Assembly (NCBI GenBank): GCA_902595535.1
Contig: CACJQI010000006.1
Location: forward strand, 16,303-80,302
Length of the DNA stretch: 64,000 bases
Source: an uncultured Pelagibacteraceae bacterium
Lineage (GTDB): Bacteria > Pseudomonadota > Alphaproteobacteria > Pelagibacterales > Pelagibacteraceae
Reading direction: 5' to 3'
Position 1 is the first letter of the stretch. Each line of letters opens with the position of its first letter. The notes beneath the pieces were generated by a model. That model was not told the DNA's origin, made no database searches, and worked only from the letters and a program-made list of their open reading frames with translations. Both the position numbers and the translations under genes were made by a program. Below, piece after piece: positions 43,524 through 52,530 of this stretch.

Positions 43524-44359
43524 TGGATAGTATCAGCATTAATGAAATAATTTATTTATTAACAGTTTTAGCTGCCGCAGCTGCAGTTGCTGGTTTTATG
43601 GCAGGACTTCTTGGAGTTGGAGGCGGCATTATCATGGTACCTGCTTTATATTATGCTTTTACTGTCTTAGGTTTTGATATTGTAACCAGAATGCATTTGT
43701 CTGTTGGTACTTCACTAGCAATAATTATACCTACTTCAATTATTTCTACAAAAACTCATATGGAACACAATGCGGTAGATTTTAAAATGGTAAAATCATT
43801 TGGTATTTTTATTGTTTTAGGTGTGATTGCTGGAACGTTCTTAGTAGTAAATTTAAACACACCTACTTTAATTTTATTTTTTTCAATTTTTGCATTTATA
43901 ACAGGTTTATTTTTTATTTTTTTAAGAGAAAAACTTGTTGAAAATCCAAAAAGAATTTCTGATGCAGTTAAAAATATTTCTGGAATTTTAATTGGCTTTA
44001 TTTCAGTTCCACTTGGTATCGGGGGCGGATCATTAATGGTACCTTTTATGAGAACAATTGGATACGATATAAGAAAATCGATTGGTACAGCTGCGGCAAC
44101 AGGTTTTTTAATTGCTGTAAGTGGAACTATCACAATGGTATTAGGAGGTAAAATTATCGATAATATTAATACTCCTTATAGCCTTGGATATATAAATTTA
44201 TTAGGATTTATTGTTTTTGTTCCTGTGACAATGATTATGGCTAGAATTGGAGCAAAAGCAGTATATAAAATTAGCAAAAAGATATTAAGTAAAATTTTTG
44301 GAACATTTTTAATTATTGTTTCTATAAGATCGTTTATTGAATATTTAAATTTAAATTAG
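43523..44359 (+). CDS. TauE/SafE-family membrane protein
   Basis: 278 residues, about eight helices with the two internal repeats of TauE/SafE: GFMAGLLGVGGGIIMVPAL near residue 25 and ISVPLGIGGGSLMVPFM near 160. The family includes exporters or importers of organosulfur or C2 anions such as sulfite, sulfoacetate and isethionate, but many members are uncharacterised. Coupled to dusA by a one-base overlap; malonyl-CoA decarboxylase follows after 23 bases. A sulfur or carboxylate substrate is plausible. Confidence 0.9.
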   Translation: MDSISINEIIYLLTVLAAAAAVAGFMAGLLGVGGGIIMVPALYYAFTVLGFDIVTRMHLSVGTSLAIIIPTSIISTKTHMEHNAVDFKMVKSFGIFIVLGVIAGTFLVVNLNTPTLILFFSIFAFITGLFFIFLREKLVENPKRISDAVKNISGILIGFISVPLGIGGGSLMVPFMRTIGYDIRKSIGTAAATGFLIAVSGTITMVLGGKIIDNINTPYSLGYINLLGFIVFVPVTMIMARIGAKAVYKISKKILSKIFGTFLIIVSIRSFIEYLNLN

Positions 44360-44382
44360 AAAAAAATTTTGAAATATTAATC

Positions 44383-45687
44383 ATGTTTAATTTAAAAGAA
44401 ATAATTTCATCTATTGCTGATGTAGGTCAAAAACTATTTAAAAAAAAAGAACTTAAAAAAGATGATTTAGAGACAATAATTTCACTATGTGATGATTTAA
44501 TTTCAAATAAAGGAGCAGCTTTTGGAATTACTGTTGCAAGAGATATAACTGATCTATATCAAACACTCTCACCTGAAAATAAAATTTTTTTTTTTAAAAA
44601 GATAAACGAAAAATACAAGCCTAGCCACACAAAGGTAACCGAAGCAATTGAAAATTACCAAAAAACTCAAAATGATAAAAATTTGTATAAATTATTTGTT
44701 ACGTCTGAAGGTAAGAGAAGAGAACTTTTTAAAAGAATGAATATGGCACCAAATGGAATATCTACAATAGTTTCATTAAGAGAGGATTTGTTAAAAATAC
44801 TGGATGAAAATAAAGATCTTGTACCTTTAGATGATGATTTAAGAGAATTATTCAAATCTTGGTTTAATCCAGGGTTCTTAAAATTAGCAAAAATTACTTG
44901 GGAAACCAAAGCAGCAGTTTTAGAAAAAATTATGAAATACGAAAGAGTTCATGAAATTAAAGACATGGATGAGCTAAAAAGAAGGCTTGGAGAAGACAGA
45001 AGATTTTTTTCTTATTTCCATCCAGCGCTTGAGGATGAGCCAATAATTTTCGTACAAGTTGCTCTAACTAATGGTTTAGGTAAATCTATTCAAGAAATTA
45101 CAAAACCAAGGTCAGATGGAGATCAAAAATATGACACAGCAACCTTTTATTCAATTAGCAACTGTCAGGAAGGGTTGTCTAGAGTTACTTTAGGAAATTT
45201 TTTAATTAAAAGAGTTGTGTTTGAAATTCAAGAAGAACTACCAAATATTAAACATTTTGGAACACTTTCACCTGTACCCGGTTTTAGAGATTGGTTTTCA
45301 TATTTAGAGGATGTAAAAATAAAAAATATTTTAGGGGATGTGCCAATTGAAAATATTTTATTTTTAAAATCATCAGATTTAAAAGTTGGTGATCCAAGGA
45401 TTGTTGCAAACAAAGTAGCTATTACAAAATTAGTCGCACATTATTTAATGAGTGAAAAAAACCATAAACAATTACCAATAAATGATGTTTGTAGATTTCA
45501 TTTAGGTAATGGAGCTATAATTGATGATATTATTATAAATGCTAATATATCCGAAGTAGGTTTAAACAGATCATTTGGTGTAATGGTAAATTATTTATAT
45601 GAGCTTAAGAATATTGAGAAAAATCACGAAGAATATATCAACAACAAGACCATAATAATCTCTGATAAACTTAAAAAAATTATTTAA
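44383..45687 (+). CDS. Malonyl-CoA decarboxylase
   Basis: 434 residues, matching the MCD family. An N-terminal helical domain (about 1-150) is followed by the acetyltransferase-like catalytic domain with HPALEDEPIIFVQVALT, FYSISNCQEGLSRVTLGNFLIK and the catalytic Ser/His region FGTLSPVPGFRDW, and CRFHLGNGA near the end. It converts malonyl-CoA to acetyl-CoA and CO2. In rhizobia this enzyme accompanies malonate transport and activation; here a TRAP transporter lies just upstream and a CoA-transferase just beyond it, so malonate (or malonate made from 3-carbon acids) use is a reasonable inference. Confidence 0.92.
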   Translation: MFNLKEIISSIADVGQKLFKKKELKKDDLETIISLCDDLISNKGAAFGITVARDITDLYQTLSPENKIFFFKKINEKYKPSHTKVTEAIENYQKTQNDKNLYKLFVTSEGKRRELFKRMNMAPNGISTIVSLREDLLKILDENKDLVPLDDDLRELFKSWFNPGFLKLAKITWETKAAVLEKIMKYERVHEIKDMDELKRRLGEDRRFFSYFHPALEDEPIIFVQVALTNGLGKSIQEITKPRSDGDQKYDTATFYSISNCQEGLSRVTLGNFLIKRVVFEIQEELPNIKHFGTLSPVPGFRDWFSYLEDVKIKNILGDVPIENILFLKSSDLKVGDPRIVANKVAITKLVAHYLMSEKNHKQLPINDVCRFHLGNGAIIDDIIINANISEVGLNRSFGVMVNYLYELKNIEKNHEEYINNKTIIISDKLKKII

Positions 45688-45695
45688 AGAATAAT

Positions 45696-45896
45696 TTAAT
45701 TAATTCCCCACTTAACTTTACTCCAAATTCTTTCATGGAAGTAGTAGAAAAAGAGAGGAATAATTGACCCAACACCTAATATGCCTGCACCTGTAAATGT
45801 GCCAGTATAAATATAGCCAAAAATCATCCAATAATTAAAAATAAAAAATCTCCAGGAAAATGTTTTTGCAATAGATCTAATTTTTTTATCTGCCAT
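45696..45896 (-). CDS. DUF2061 small membrane protein
   Basis: 66 residues, two hydrophobic helices. RSIAKTFSWRFFIFNYW at the N-terminus and the closing YFHERIWSKVKWG are the DUF2061 signature. No function is known. Convergent with malonyl-CoA decarboxylase (eight bases apart) and divergent from the HIT gene. Confidence 0.85.
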   Translation of the reverse strand: MADKKIRSIAKTFSWRFFIFNYWMIFGYIYTGTFTGAGILGVGSIIPLFFYYFHERIWSKVKWGIN

Positions 45897-45957
45897 TATT
45901 TAATTATATAAGAAATAATTATTGTAACAAATCTTTAAATAGTTAACTTGAGATTTA

Positions 45958-46356
45958 ATGAATAAAATAAACAAAAATTTTTTAAAATCATCTTATCTTG
46001 TAACAAATCTTAAGTTATGTACGATTAGGTTGAATGATAATTCAAAGTTTCCGTGGTTGATATTAATTCCTAAAAGAAAAAATATTAAAGACATGACTGA
46101 ACTTAATTCCAAAGATCAAATATTGCTAATGAAGGAAATTATTTATGTAAGTAAAATTGTTAAAAAATTATTCAAAACTTCAAAACTTAATGTTGAAAAA
46201 ATAGGAAATATAGTTTCACAATTGCATATTCATATTATTGCTAGAAAAAAAACTGATAGTTCGTGGCCATTATCTGTATGGGTTGTTAAAGGAAAACCTT
46301 ACTCTGCTAAAGTTTTAAATGAATTAATAAATAAAATTAGATTAGCCTTTAAATAG
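45958..46356 (+). CDS. HIT-family protein
   Basis: 132 residues. The histidine-triad motif appears as QLHIHIIAR near residues 89-97, with the substrate-binding N-terminal SKFPWLILIPKR. Members are nucleotide hydrolases or transferases of the AP4A hydrolase/HINT type. The C-terminal WPLSVWVVKG is typical of the alphaproteobacterial HIT branch (diadenosine tetraphosphate hydrolase-like). Transcribed alone. Confidence 0.88.
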   Translation: MNKINKNFLKSSYLVTNLKLCTIRLNDNSKFPWLILIPKRKNIKDMTELNSKDQILLMKEIIYVSKIVKKLFKTSKLNVEKIGNIVSQLHIHIIARKKTDSSWPLSVWVVKGKPYSAKVLNELINKIRLAFK

Positions 46357-46359
46357 AAA

Positions 46360-46389
46360 GAGGTGATTTCAGTCTCCCTCCATCACCTC
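46360..46389. other. Inverted repeat GAGGTGA/TCACCTC downstream of HIT gene
   Basis: Seven-base-pair stem (46360-46366 with 46383-46389) and a 16-base loop lie in the 106-bp space between the convergent HIT and exported-protein genes. The composition is GC-richer than its surroundings. No T tract follows on either strand. It may be a Rho-dependent end, a processed 3' end, or part of a small RNA; I cannot decide. Confidence 0.35.
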
Positions 46390-46462
46390 ATATATTAGAC
46401 TAAACGATTCTCTTTTAATAACTAAGCACGTTTTGATTGAATCTTAAATAAATTGTATAACT

Positions 46463-46750
46463 TTATTCTGCGATTTCTTTTTCACAAAATTTAGAGGCAA
46501 ATTCAGTATCTTTAATTATTTTTTCAGGTTTTTGTTTAAAAACCTCTTTTAATTCCTCATCATTAAACTTTTCACCTAACTTTTGAATAGTACAAAGACA
46601 ATAAATTTTTGCTTTATTTGAACCTAAATACTGCTTAGAATTTTGATAACATCCAATATAGATTTGCTGTTGATTTATTTCACTAAATGCTTGGTTTTTG
46701 AACGGGATTAGTAAAAATAAAAATAAAATTAAGCTATATTTTTTGATCAT
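46463..46750 (-). CDS. Small exported cysteine-containing protein, unknown function
   Basis: 95 residues when started at ATG 46750, which opens a signal peptide (MIKKYSLILFLFLLIPFKNQAFS). An upstream in-frame start at 46798 would put extra charged residues ahead of the signal. The mature protein has four cysteines (GCYQNS, YCLCTI, KFCEKE), suggesting periplasmic disulfides, and charged helical stretches. The start overlaps the end of the phosphohexomutase gene by 17 bases, so the two are probably cotranscribed. I do not recognise the family. Confidence 0.7.
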   Translation of the reverse strand: MIKKYSLILFLFLLIPFKNQAFSEINQQQIYIGCYQNSKQYLGSNKAKIYCLCTIQKLGEKFNDEELKEVFKQKPEKIIKDTEFASKFCEKEIAE

Positions 46751-48188
46751 ATTCGCCAATTTTTCCAGTTTTTTGAAGTAAGTCATCAATAAAATCAAAG
46801 ATTTTTTTCTTTCTTATATCTGATGTCGGGCTTTCAGTAACAATAACCAAAGATGGTTTGTTAGATGAGGCTCTTATTAAGCCCCATGATCCATCCTCGA
46901 ATGAAAATCTTACACCATTAACTGTTAACACATCATTAATCTCTTGATCATCAATTATAGTTTTATTTTCTTTAATTTCTTTAATTTGTTTTACTAAGTT
47001 ATCTACTACTTTATATTTTTCTTCGTCTTTACAAAAAGGAGCCATAGTTGGTGTTTGAAAAGTATTTGGTAATTCACTTATTATTTCACTCATTTTTTTA
47101 TTCTGATCACTTAGCAAATGACAAACATGGATTGCTGAATTGATACCATCATCATATCCATAACCTAGTGGTTGATTAAAAAAGAAATGACCACTTTTTT
47201 CAAATCCAGCTAATGCTTTTTCAACATTAACTTTTCTTTTAATATGAGAATGACCTGTTTTCCAATATATAGTTTCACAATTATTATTTAATAAAATTTT
47301 ATCTTTTGAATATAGTCCAGTCGATTTTACATCGACTATAAATTTAGAATTTTTATATTTAGTAGATAAGTTTCTTGCAATTATTAAACCTATCTTATCT
47401 GAAAATATTTCATTACCATTATTATCAATTACCCCAACTCTATCACCATCACCATCAAACCCAAATCCAATATCAGCATTATTGTCTTTTACAGCCTTAG
47501 CTATCGCATGAAGCATCTTTAAGTCTTCAGGATTAGGATTGTATTTTGGAAAAGTCCAATCTAATTCACAGTCAAGTTCTATAACCTCACATCCTATACC
47601 CCTTAAAATATCTGGAGCAAATACTCCTGCTGTACCATTTCCACAAGCAACTACAGCTTTAATTTTTTTATTAATCTTGTTATTATTTACCAAATCATTT
47701 TTGTAAATTTCATTGAAGTTTTCAATTTGTTTTTCAGTTCCTTTGCCTTCTATAAACTTTTCATTTAAAGTTATATCTTTTAATTCTTTCATTTCTTCTG
47801 GAGCATGAGTTAAACCTTTTTTGATACCCATTTTAACACCAGTCCAACCATTCTCATTATGACTAGCTGTAACCATTGCAACTGCATCTGCATCTAAGTT
47901 AAATTGTGCGAAATAAACCATAGGCGATAAAGATAAACCTACATCCTCTACATTACATCCAGTTGATAATAAACCTTTTTTAAGTGCAGTTTTTATCTCC
48001 TCACTATAAGATCTGTAATCGTGCCCAACTATAACTCTGGGGCTATTTTTTTTTGTATGATTTATAATTTGCGTTCCAAGACCCTTGCCAAGATTCGTGA
48101 TACCTTGATTATTTATATCTTTTTCATACAACCAACGAGCGTCATATTCTCTAAAACCATAGGGATCTATTTTTATATTTTGATTCAT
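46734..48188 (-). CDS. Phosphomannomutase/phosphoglucomutase
   Basis: 484 residues, four-domain alpha-D-phosphohexomutase. The phosphoserine loop is TASHNENGWTG (near 105), Mg-binding GFDGDGDRVG (near 240), sugar-binding GFEKSGHFFF and the C-terminal phosphate-binding VRFSFEDGSWGLIRASSNKPSLV. It interconverts hexose 1- and 6-phosphates for nucleotide-sugar and envelope synthesis. Substrate range (mannose versus glucose) is usually dual in this AlgC-like group. Confidence 0.93.
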   Translation of the reverse strand: MNQNIKIDPYGFREYDARWLYEKDINNQGITNLGKGLGTQIINHTKKNSPRVIVGHDYRSYSEEIKTALKKGLLSTGCNVEDVGLSLSPMVYFAQFNLDADAVAMVTASHNENGWTGVKMGIKKGLTHAPEEMKELKDITLNEKFIEGKGTEKQIENFNEIYKNDLVNNNKINKKIKAVVACGNGTAGVFAPDILRGIGCEVIELDCELDWTFPKYNPNPEDLKMLHAIAKAVKDNNADIGFGFDGDGDRVGVIDNNGNEIFSDKIGLIIARNLSTKYKNSKFIVDVKSTGLYSKDKILLNNNCETIYWKTGHSHIKRKVNVEKALAGFEKSGHFFFNQPLGYGYDDGINSAIHVCHLLSDQNKKMSEIISELPNTFQTPTMAPFCKDEEKYKVVDNLVKQIKEIKENKTIIDDQEINDVLTVNGVRFSFEDGSWGLIRASSNKPSLVIVTESPTSDIRKKKIFDFIDDLLQKTGKIGEYDQKI

Positions 48189-48298
48189 CTGTTAATTACT
48201 TACTCTTTTTTAGATTTTTTTATTGATTAATTTTTTGTCGCGTTCTATAAATGTTCTGTTGAATATTTGTTTATATTGTATATTGATACTAAGCGCAT

Positions 48299-48313
48299 AC
48301 AACATGTAGTTGT
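48299..48313. promoter_or_regulatory. Inverted repeat overlapping nrdA -35 element
   Basis: ACAACATGTAGTTGT: five-base arms around a five-base centre, overlapping the -35 hexamer of nrdA. A repressor bound here would block the polymerase. It does not match the NrdR-box consensus closely, so the regulator is unassigned. Confidence 0.35.
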
Positions 48314-48338
48314 TTTCGTCAAAATAACAAAATATAAT
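48310..48338 (+). promoter_or_regulatory. Sigma-70-type promoter of nrdA, possibly leaderless
   Basis: TTGTTT (48310-48315), 17-base spacer, perfect TATAAT (48333-48338). Transcription should begin near 48345, two bases before the nrdA ATG at 48347. There is no Shine-Dalgarno sequence, which agrees with a leaderless message. Confidence 0.65.
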
Positions 48339-48346
48339 ACTAAATT

Positions 48347-50284
48347 ATGAATAAAATTTTATCTCAGGCCCTAAAGAAAGCTGTCTCCGAATATAGTCCT
48401 AAAGTTAATGAAGTTCAAAACGATAAAAGACCAGATCTTTTTTCATTGAACAATGAAACTGAATTATTTCAAAATGATAAAGGAATTATTATTAAAATTG
48501 ATCGTTCTAAAGATGCAAACCTAACAGATTTTGGTAAAGCAACTTTGAAGGATAGATATTTAGGTCATAACGAATCTTTCCAAGATTTATTTGCTCGTGT
48601 TGCAAGTTCATATGCTGATGACAATTTACATGCACAAAGAATTTATAATTATATTAGTAACCTTTGGTTCATGCCAGCAACACCAGTTCTATCTAATGGT
48701 GGAACAAAAAGAGGTTTACCTATTTCATGTTTTTTAAACGAGGCATCAGATAGTTTAGGCGGTATTCTTGATCTTTGGAGTGAAAATGTTTGGCTTGCTG
48801 CTAAAGGTGGTGGTATAGGAAGTTATTGGGGTAACCTAAGATCAATTGGAGAAAAAATTGGTAAAGTTGGAAAAACTTCTGGAATAATTCCTTTTATTAA
48901 AGTTATGGACTCATTAACTATGGCGATTAGCCAAGGTTCATTGAGAAGAGGATCAGCCGCATGTTATTTACCAATTGATCATCCTGAAATTGAAGAATTT
49001 ATTGAAATGAGAAGACCAACAGGTGGAGATCCTAATAGAAAAGCATTAAATTTACACCATGGTGTATTAGTTTCAGATGCATTCATGAGAGCTGTTGAAA
49101 CCGATGAACAATGGGCATTAAAAAGTCCAGCTGACGGCACAATTCAGCAAACTATTTCTGCTAGAAATTTATGGATAAGATTATTAACTGCAAGAATTGA
49201 AACTGGTGAACCATATATTATTTACATCGATACAGTTAATAGATTAATCCCACAACATCATAAGCTTGCTAATCTAACTGTTAAAACTTCAAATCTTTGT
49301 AGTGAAATAACTTTACCTACAGGAATTGATAAAGACGGTCATGATAGAACGGCTGTATGTTGCTTATCATCACTTAACTTAGAAAAATATGATGAATGGA
49401 AAGATGATCCTGACATGATTGGTGATGTAATGAGATTTTTAGACAATGTCTTATCTGATTTTATAAATAAAGCTCCCGATCAATTTAAGGATGCAAAATA
49501 TTCAGCAGATAGAGAAAGAAGTGTTGGTTTGGGCGTGATGGGTTTCCATTCTTTTTTACAAAAAAATAGAATCCCTCTAGAGTCAGTGATGGCAAAATCT
49601 TGGAATAAAAAAATATTCAAACAAATTGATGCACAAGTAAATCAAGCATCAAAAGATCTAGCTGAAGAAAGAGGAGCTTGTCCTGATGCTGCAGAGTATG
49701 GATATCAAGAAAGATTTTCAAATAAAACTGCAATAGCTCCAACAGCGTCTATTTCAATTATTTGTGGTGGTGCCTCACCAGGAGTAGAACCAATTGCTGC
49801 AAATAGTTATACGCACAAGACTTTGTCAGGGTCTTTTAATGTTAGAAACAGATATTTAGAGGAAATATTAGAAAGTCATGGAAAAAATGATGATGAAACT
49901 TGGTCTACAATCACGACAAATCAAGGTTCAGTCTCACATCTAGATTTTTTAACTGATTTAGAAAAAGATGTTTTTAAAACTGCTTTCGAACTTAATCAAA
50001 ATTGGATTATAGAACTAAGTGGTGACAGAACACCATTTATTTCACAAGCTCAGTCAGTTAATTTATTTTTACCAGCAGATGTTCATAAAAAAGAATTACA
50101 TAAAATTCATTTTGATGCTTGGAAGAAAGGCTTAAAGAGTCTTTATTACTGTAGATCAAAATCAATTCAAAGAGCTGAAAATATCAATGATGCAAAATCA
50201 ACAGATATTATGGCTAACGTTTATAAAAATAAAGTAACCAAAACTGAAGAACCAGAGTACGAGGAGTGTCTATCATGTCAGTAG
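48347..50284 (+). CDS. nrdA: Ribonucleoside-diphosphate reductase, alpha subunit
   Basis: 645 residues, catalytic subunit of class I ribonucleotide reductase. Active-site and radical-path elements are visible: ATPVLSNGGTKRGLPISCFLN with the substrate-site Cys, NLCSEITLPT with the redox partner Cys, SIICGGASPGVEPIAANSY, and the C-terminal EECLSCQ with the shuttle Cys pair. It lacks a recognisable N-terminal ATP-cone, so it starts nearly at the catalytic domain and is shorter than E. coli NrdA (about 760). nrdB follows with a ten-base overlap. Confidence 0.92.
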   Translation: MNKILSQALKKAVSEYSPKVNEVQNDKRPDLFSLNNETELFQNDKGIIIKIDRSKDANLTDFGKATLKDRYLGHNESFQDLFARVASSYADDNLHAQRIYNYISNLWFMPATPVLSNGGTKRGLPISCFLNEASDSLGGILDLWSENVWLAAKGGGIGSYWGNLRSIGEKIGKVGKTSGIIPFIKVMDSLTMAISQGSLRRGSAACYLPIDHPEIEEFIEMRRPTGGDPNRKALNLHHGVLVSDAFMRAVETDEQWALKSPADGTIQQTISARNLWIRLLTARIETGEPYIIYIDTVNRLIPQHHKLANLTVKTSNLCSEITLPTGIDKDGHDRTAVCCLSSLNLEKYDEWKDDPDMIGDVMRFLDNVLSDFINKAPDQFKDAKYSADRERSVGLGVMGFHSFLQKNRIPLESVMAKSWNKKIFKQIDAQVNQASKDLAEERGACPDAAEYGYQERFSNKTAIAPTASISIICGGASPGVEPIAANSYTHKTLSGSFNVRNRYLEEILESHGKNDDETWSTITTNQGSVSHLDFLTDLEKDVFKTAFELNQNWIIELSGDRTPFISQAQSVNLFLPADVHKKELHKIHFDAWKKGLKSLYYCRSKSIQRAENINDAKSTDIMANVYKNKVTKTEEPEYEECLSCQ

Positions 50285-51306
50285 TAGAAAAAGTAAATTC
50301 AGAAATTATTCAATCTGAAAAAAAAGAAATTATTCAACCAAAAAAAATGGGATTACTAGTTGAAAATCCTGTTTACAAACCCTTTAGATATCCATGGTGT
50401 TATGATGCATGGTTAACTCAACAAAGAATTCATTGGTTACCAGAGGAAGTTCCATTAGGAGATGATGTAAGAGATTGGCAAAAAAATTTATCTCAGTCCG
50501 AAAAAAATTTATTAACGCAGATTTTTAGATTCTTTACTCAAGCAGATGTTGAAGTTAATAATTGCTATTTAAGACACTACACTACTGTTTTTAAACCAAC
50601 TGAAGTATTAATGATGATGACAGCTTTTGCTGCAATGGAAACTGTTCACGTAGCAGCTTACTCACATCTATTAGATACTATTGGTATGCCAGAGTCAGAA
50701 TATTCTGCTTTCATGAAATATAAAGAAATGAAAGATAAGTATGATTATATGCAAGATTTTAATGTAAACTCAAAAGAAGACATTGCAAAAACAGTTGCAG
50801 TGTTTAGTGCTTTTACTGAAGGACTACAATTGTTTGCAAGTTTTGCAATTCTTTTGAATTTTCCCAGACATAATAAGATGAAAGGAATGGGTCAAATTGT
50901 TACTTGGTCTGTTAGAGATGAAACTCTTCATTGCAATTCTATGATAAGAATATTTAAAGAATTTATTAGTGAAAACCCTGAAATTTGGACTCCTAAATTA
51001 AAGAAAGAACTTTATGAGGCATGCAGAACTATTATTGCTCATGAAGATGCTTTTATTGATCTAGCTTTTGAAATGGGTCCTATGGAAGGTTTAACTGCTC
51101 AAGAAGTTAAAGATTACATAAGATTCATTGGTAATAGAAGACTCACTCAATTAGGTTTAGAGCCAATTTATGACATCGATAAAAATCCACTTGGCTGGCT
51201 AGATACAATGTTAAATGCTGTAGAGCACATGAACTTCTTTGAAGGTAGAGCTACAGAATATTCTAAAGCATCAACTCAAGGTACCTGGGCTGAAGCTTTT
51301 AATTAA
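50275..51306 (+). CDS. nrdB: Ribonucleoside-diphosphate reductase, beta subunit
   Basis: 343 residues from ATG 50275, which has the ribosome site AGGAG eight bases upstream inside the nrdA end; a GTG at 50266 is less suited. Diiron ligands and the radical tyrosine follow the NrdB pattern: E-x2-H-x3-Y in METVHVAAY (with the radical Tyr four after the His), E in FTEGLQLF, and E-x2-H in RDETLHC. It makes the tyrosyl radical needed by NrdA. The class is therefore a Tyr-radical enzyme rather than the Tyr-lacking metal-metal type. Confidence 0.93.
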   Translation: MSVVEKVNSEIIQSEKKEIIQPKKMGLLVENPVYKPFRYPWCYDAWLTQQRIHWLPEEVPLGDDVRDWQKNLSQSEKNLLTQIFRFFTQADVEVNNCYLRHYTTVFKPTEVLMMMTAFAAMETVHVAAYSHLLDTIGMPESEYSAFMKYKEMKDKYDYMQDFNVNSKEDIAKTVAVFSAFTEGLQLFASFAILLNFPRHNKMKGMGQIVTWSVRDETLHCNSMIRIFKEFISENPEIWTPKLKKELYEACRTIIAHEDAFIDLAFEMGPMEGLTAQEVKDYIRFIGNRRLTQLGLEPIYDIDKNPLGWLDTMLNAVEHMNFFEGRATEYSKASTQGTWAEAFN

Positions 51307-51308
51307 TT

Positions 51309-51965
51309 TTGGAATACAAAAAATACTATCGAAAAACTAGTTTAAAACAAGAAGGTGTTGGCTCTTTCTTTTTAAAAGAAATATCTAAAAAAAGACCTAA
51401 ATATTTTTTAGAAATTGGTGTATTTCACGGTGTGACAGCTAGAAATGTTTGTGAGCTTTTATTTAAAATCCACGGTAATAACTTTCAATATATTGGTTTA
51501 GACTTATTCGAAGAGAATGAGGAAAATAAAAACGAAGTTATACCAAATACCTCTTTTACTTCTAACCCTGTAAAACAATTTTATTATAAATATATAAAAA
51601 GACAAAATCCTTACAGTTTAGATGCAGTAAAAGATCTATTAAAAAAATTTAAAGATAACATTCATTTAATTAAAGGAAACTCTAATAAGGTACTAAAAAA
51701 AATAGATATGTCTAAAATTGATTATGTTTTTTTAGACGGTGGTCATGAATATAATACAGTACTTAATGATCTTAATTGTTGTTTTGAAGTAATAAATAAT
51801 AATGGAACAGTTTTGTGTGACGATTATGATTTACAACAAGCTCCAGGTGTTAAAAAAGCAATTGATGACTTTATAAAAAAAAATACTTTTAATTGTTCAA
51901 TTATATGTGATGGTAGATTTGCAAAAATAGAAAAATTTCATATACATAATGAAAATCATAAATGA
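51309..51965 (+). CDS. Class I SAM-dependent methyltransferase (Methyltransf_24-like)
   Basis: 218 residues. FLEIGVFHGVTARNVCELL (near residue 30) is the AdoMet-binding loop and DYVFLDGGHEYNTVLNDLN (near 140) the acid-rich strand of the Methyltransf_24 group, often found with surface or cephalosporin-hydroxylase-like proteins. The start is a TTG two bases after the nrdB stop; no ATG precedes the conserved region. It is probably cotranscribed with nrdAB though no functional link is evident. Substrate unknown. Confidence 0.75.
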   Translation: MEYKKYYRKTSLKQEGVGSFFLKEISKKRPKYFLEIGVFHGVTARNVCELLFKIHGNNFQYIGLDLFEENEENKNEVIPNTSFTSNPVKQFYYKYIKRQNPYSLDAVKDLLKKFKDNIHLIKGNSNKVLKKIDMSKIDYVFLDGGHEYNTVLNDLNCCFEVINNNGTVLCDDYDLQQAPGVKKAIDDFIKKNTFNCSIICDGRFAKIEKFHIHNENHK

Positions 51966-51966
51966 T

Positions 51967-52530
51967 ATGAGTGATAATTTTTATTTGAAAAGAAGATCTG
52001 TTTTAGCTAGAAAGATGTCATCTGAACCAATTAAAGATAAAGATCTTAAAATAATATTAGATGCTGGAATAAGAGTGCCAGATCATGGCGCCTTAAATCC
52101 CTGGAAAGTTATAGTAATTAAAGGAGAAAAACTAAAATTAATTGATAATGAAATAATTTTAAGCGAATTTAAAAAAGAAAATCCAAATGCAAATCAAGAA
52201 CAGTTAGACATTGAGTCTAAAAGATTTCAAAGAGCATCAGTAATTTTAGCAGTTTTATCAACTCCTATAGAGCACCCCAAAATACCTGAGTGGGAAATGA
52301 GATTATCTTCAGGCGCAGTATGTATGAATTTACTGTCCTGCGCACAATCATTTGGTTATGCAGCTCAATGGCTTACTGAATGGTATGCGTATAACGAAAA
52401 AATGTTAACTTTTTTAGGTGGTAGAAAAGAAAAAGATAAGATTTCAGGTTTTATCTATATTGGTCACAAAATAGAAGAACCTAGTGAAAGAAGAAGACCA
52501 GATCGTTCAAAAGTTATAAATTATCTATGA
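51967..52530 (+). CDS. Nitroreductase-family flavoprotein
   Basis: 187 residues from ATG 51967 (ATG 51949 would overlap the methyltransferase by 17 bases and is possible). FMN-binding RRSVLARKM near the N-terminus, RVPDHGALNPWKVIVIKG and the C-terminal FIYIGHKIEEPSERRRP are characteristic of the YdjA-like nitroreductases, which act as homodimers with FMN and NAD(P)H. Natural substrate unknown. The 3' end overlaps the convergent prpC by ten bases. Confidence 0.88.
   Translation: MSDNFYLKRRSVLARKMSSEPIKDKDLKIILDAGIRVPDHGALNPWKVIVIKGEKLKLIDNEIILSEFKKENPNANQEQLDIESKRFQRASVILAVLSTPIEHPKIPEWEMRLSSGAVCMNLLSCAQSFGYAAQWLTEWYAYNEKMLTFLGGRKEKDKISGFIYIGHKIEEPSERRRPDRSKVINYL

Noticed and set aside
43756-44133. 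Antisense open frame inside the TauE/SafE gene
   Set aside because: Shadow frame rich in Pro/Ile from the reverse of membrane helices; no start site or family match.
46357-46462. Possible two-piece tmRNA or signal recognition RNA
   Set aside because: No tag-coding sequence, no tRNA-like acceptor with CCA and no conserved SRP loop could be found on either strand.
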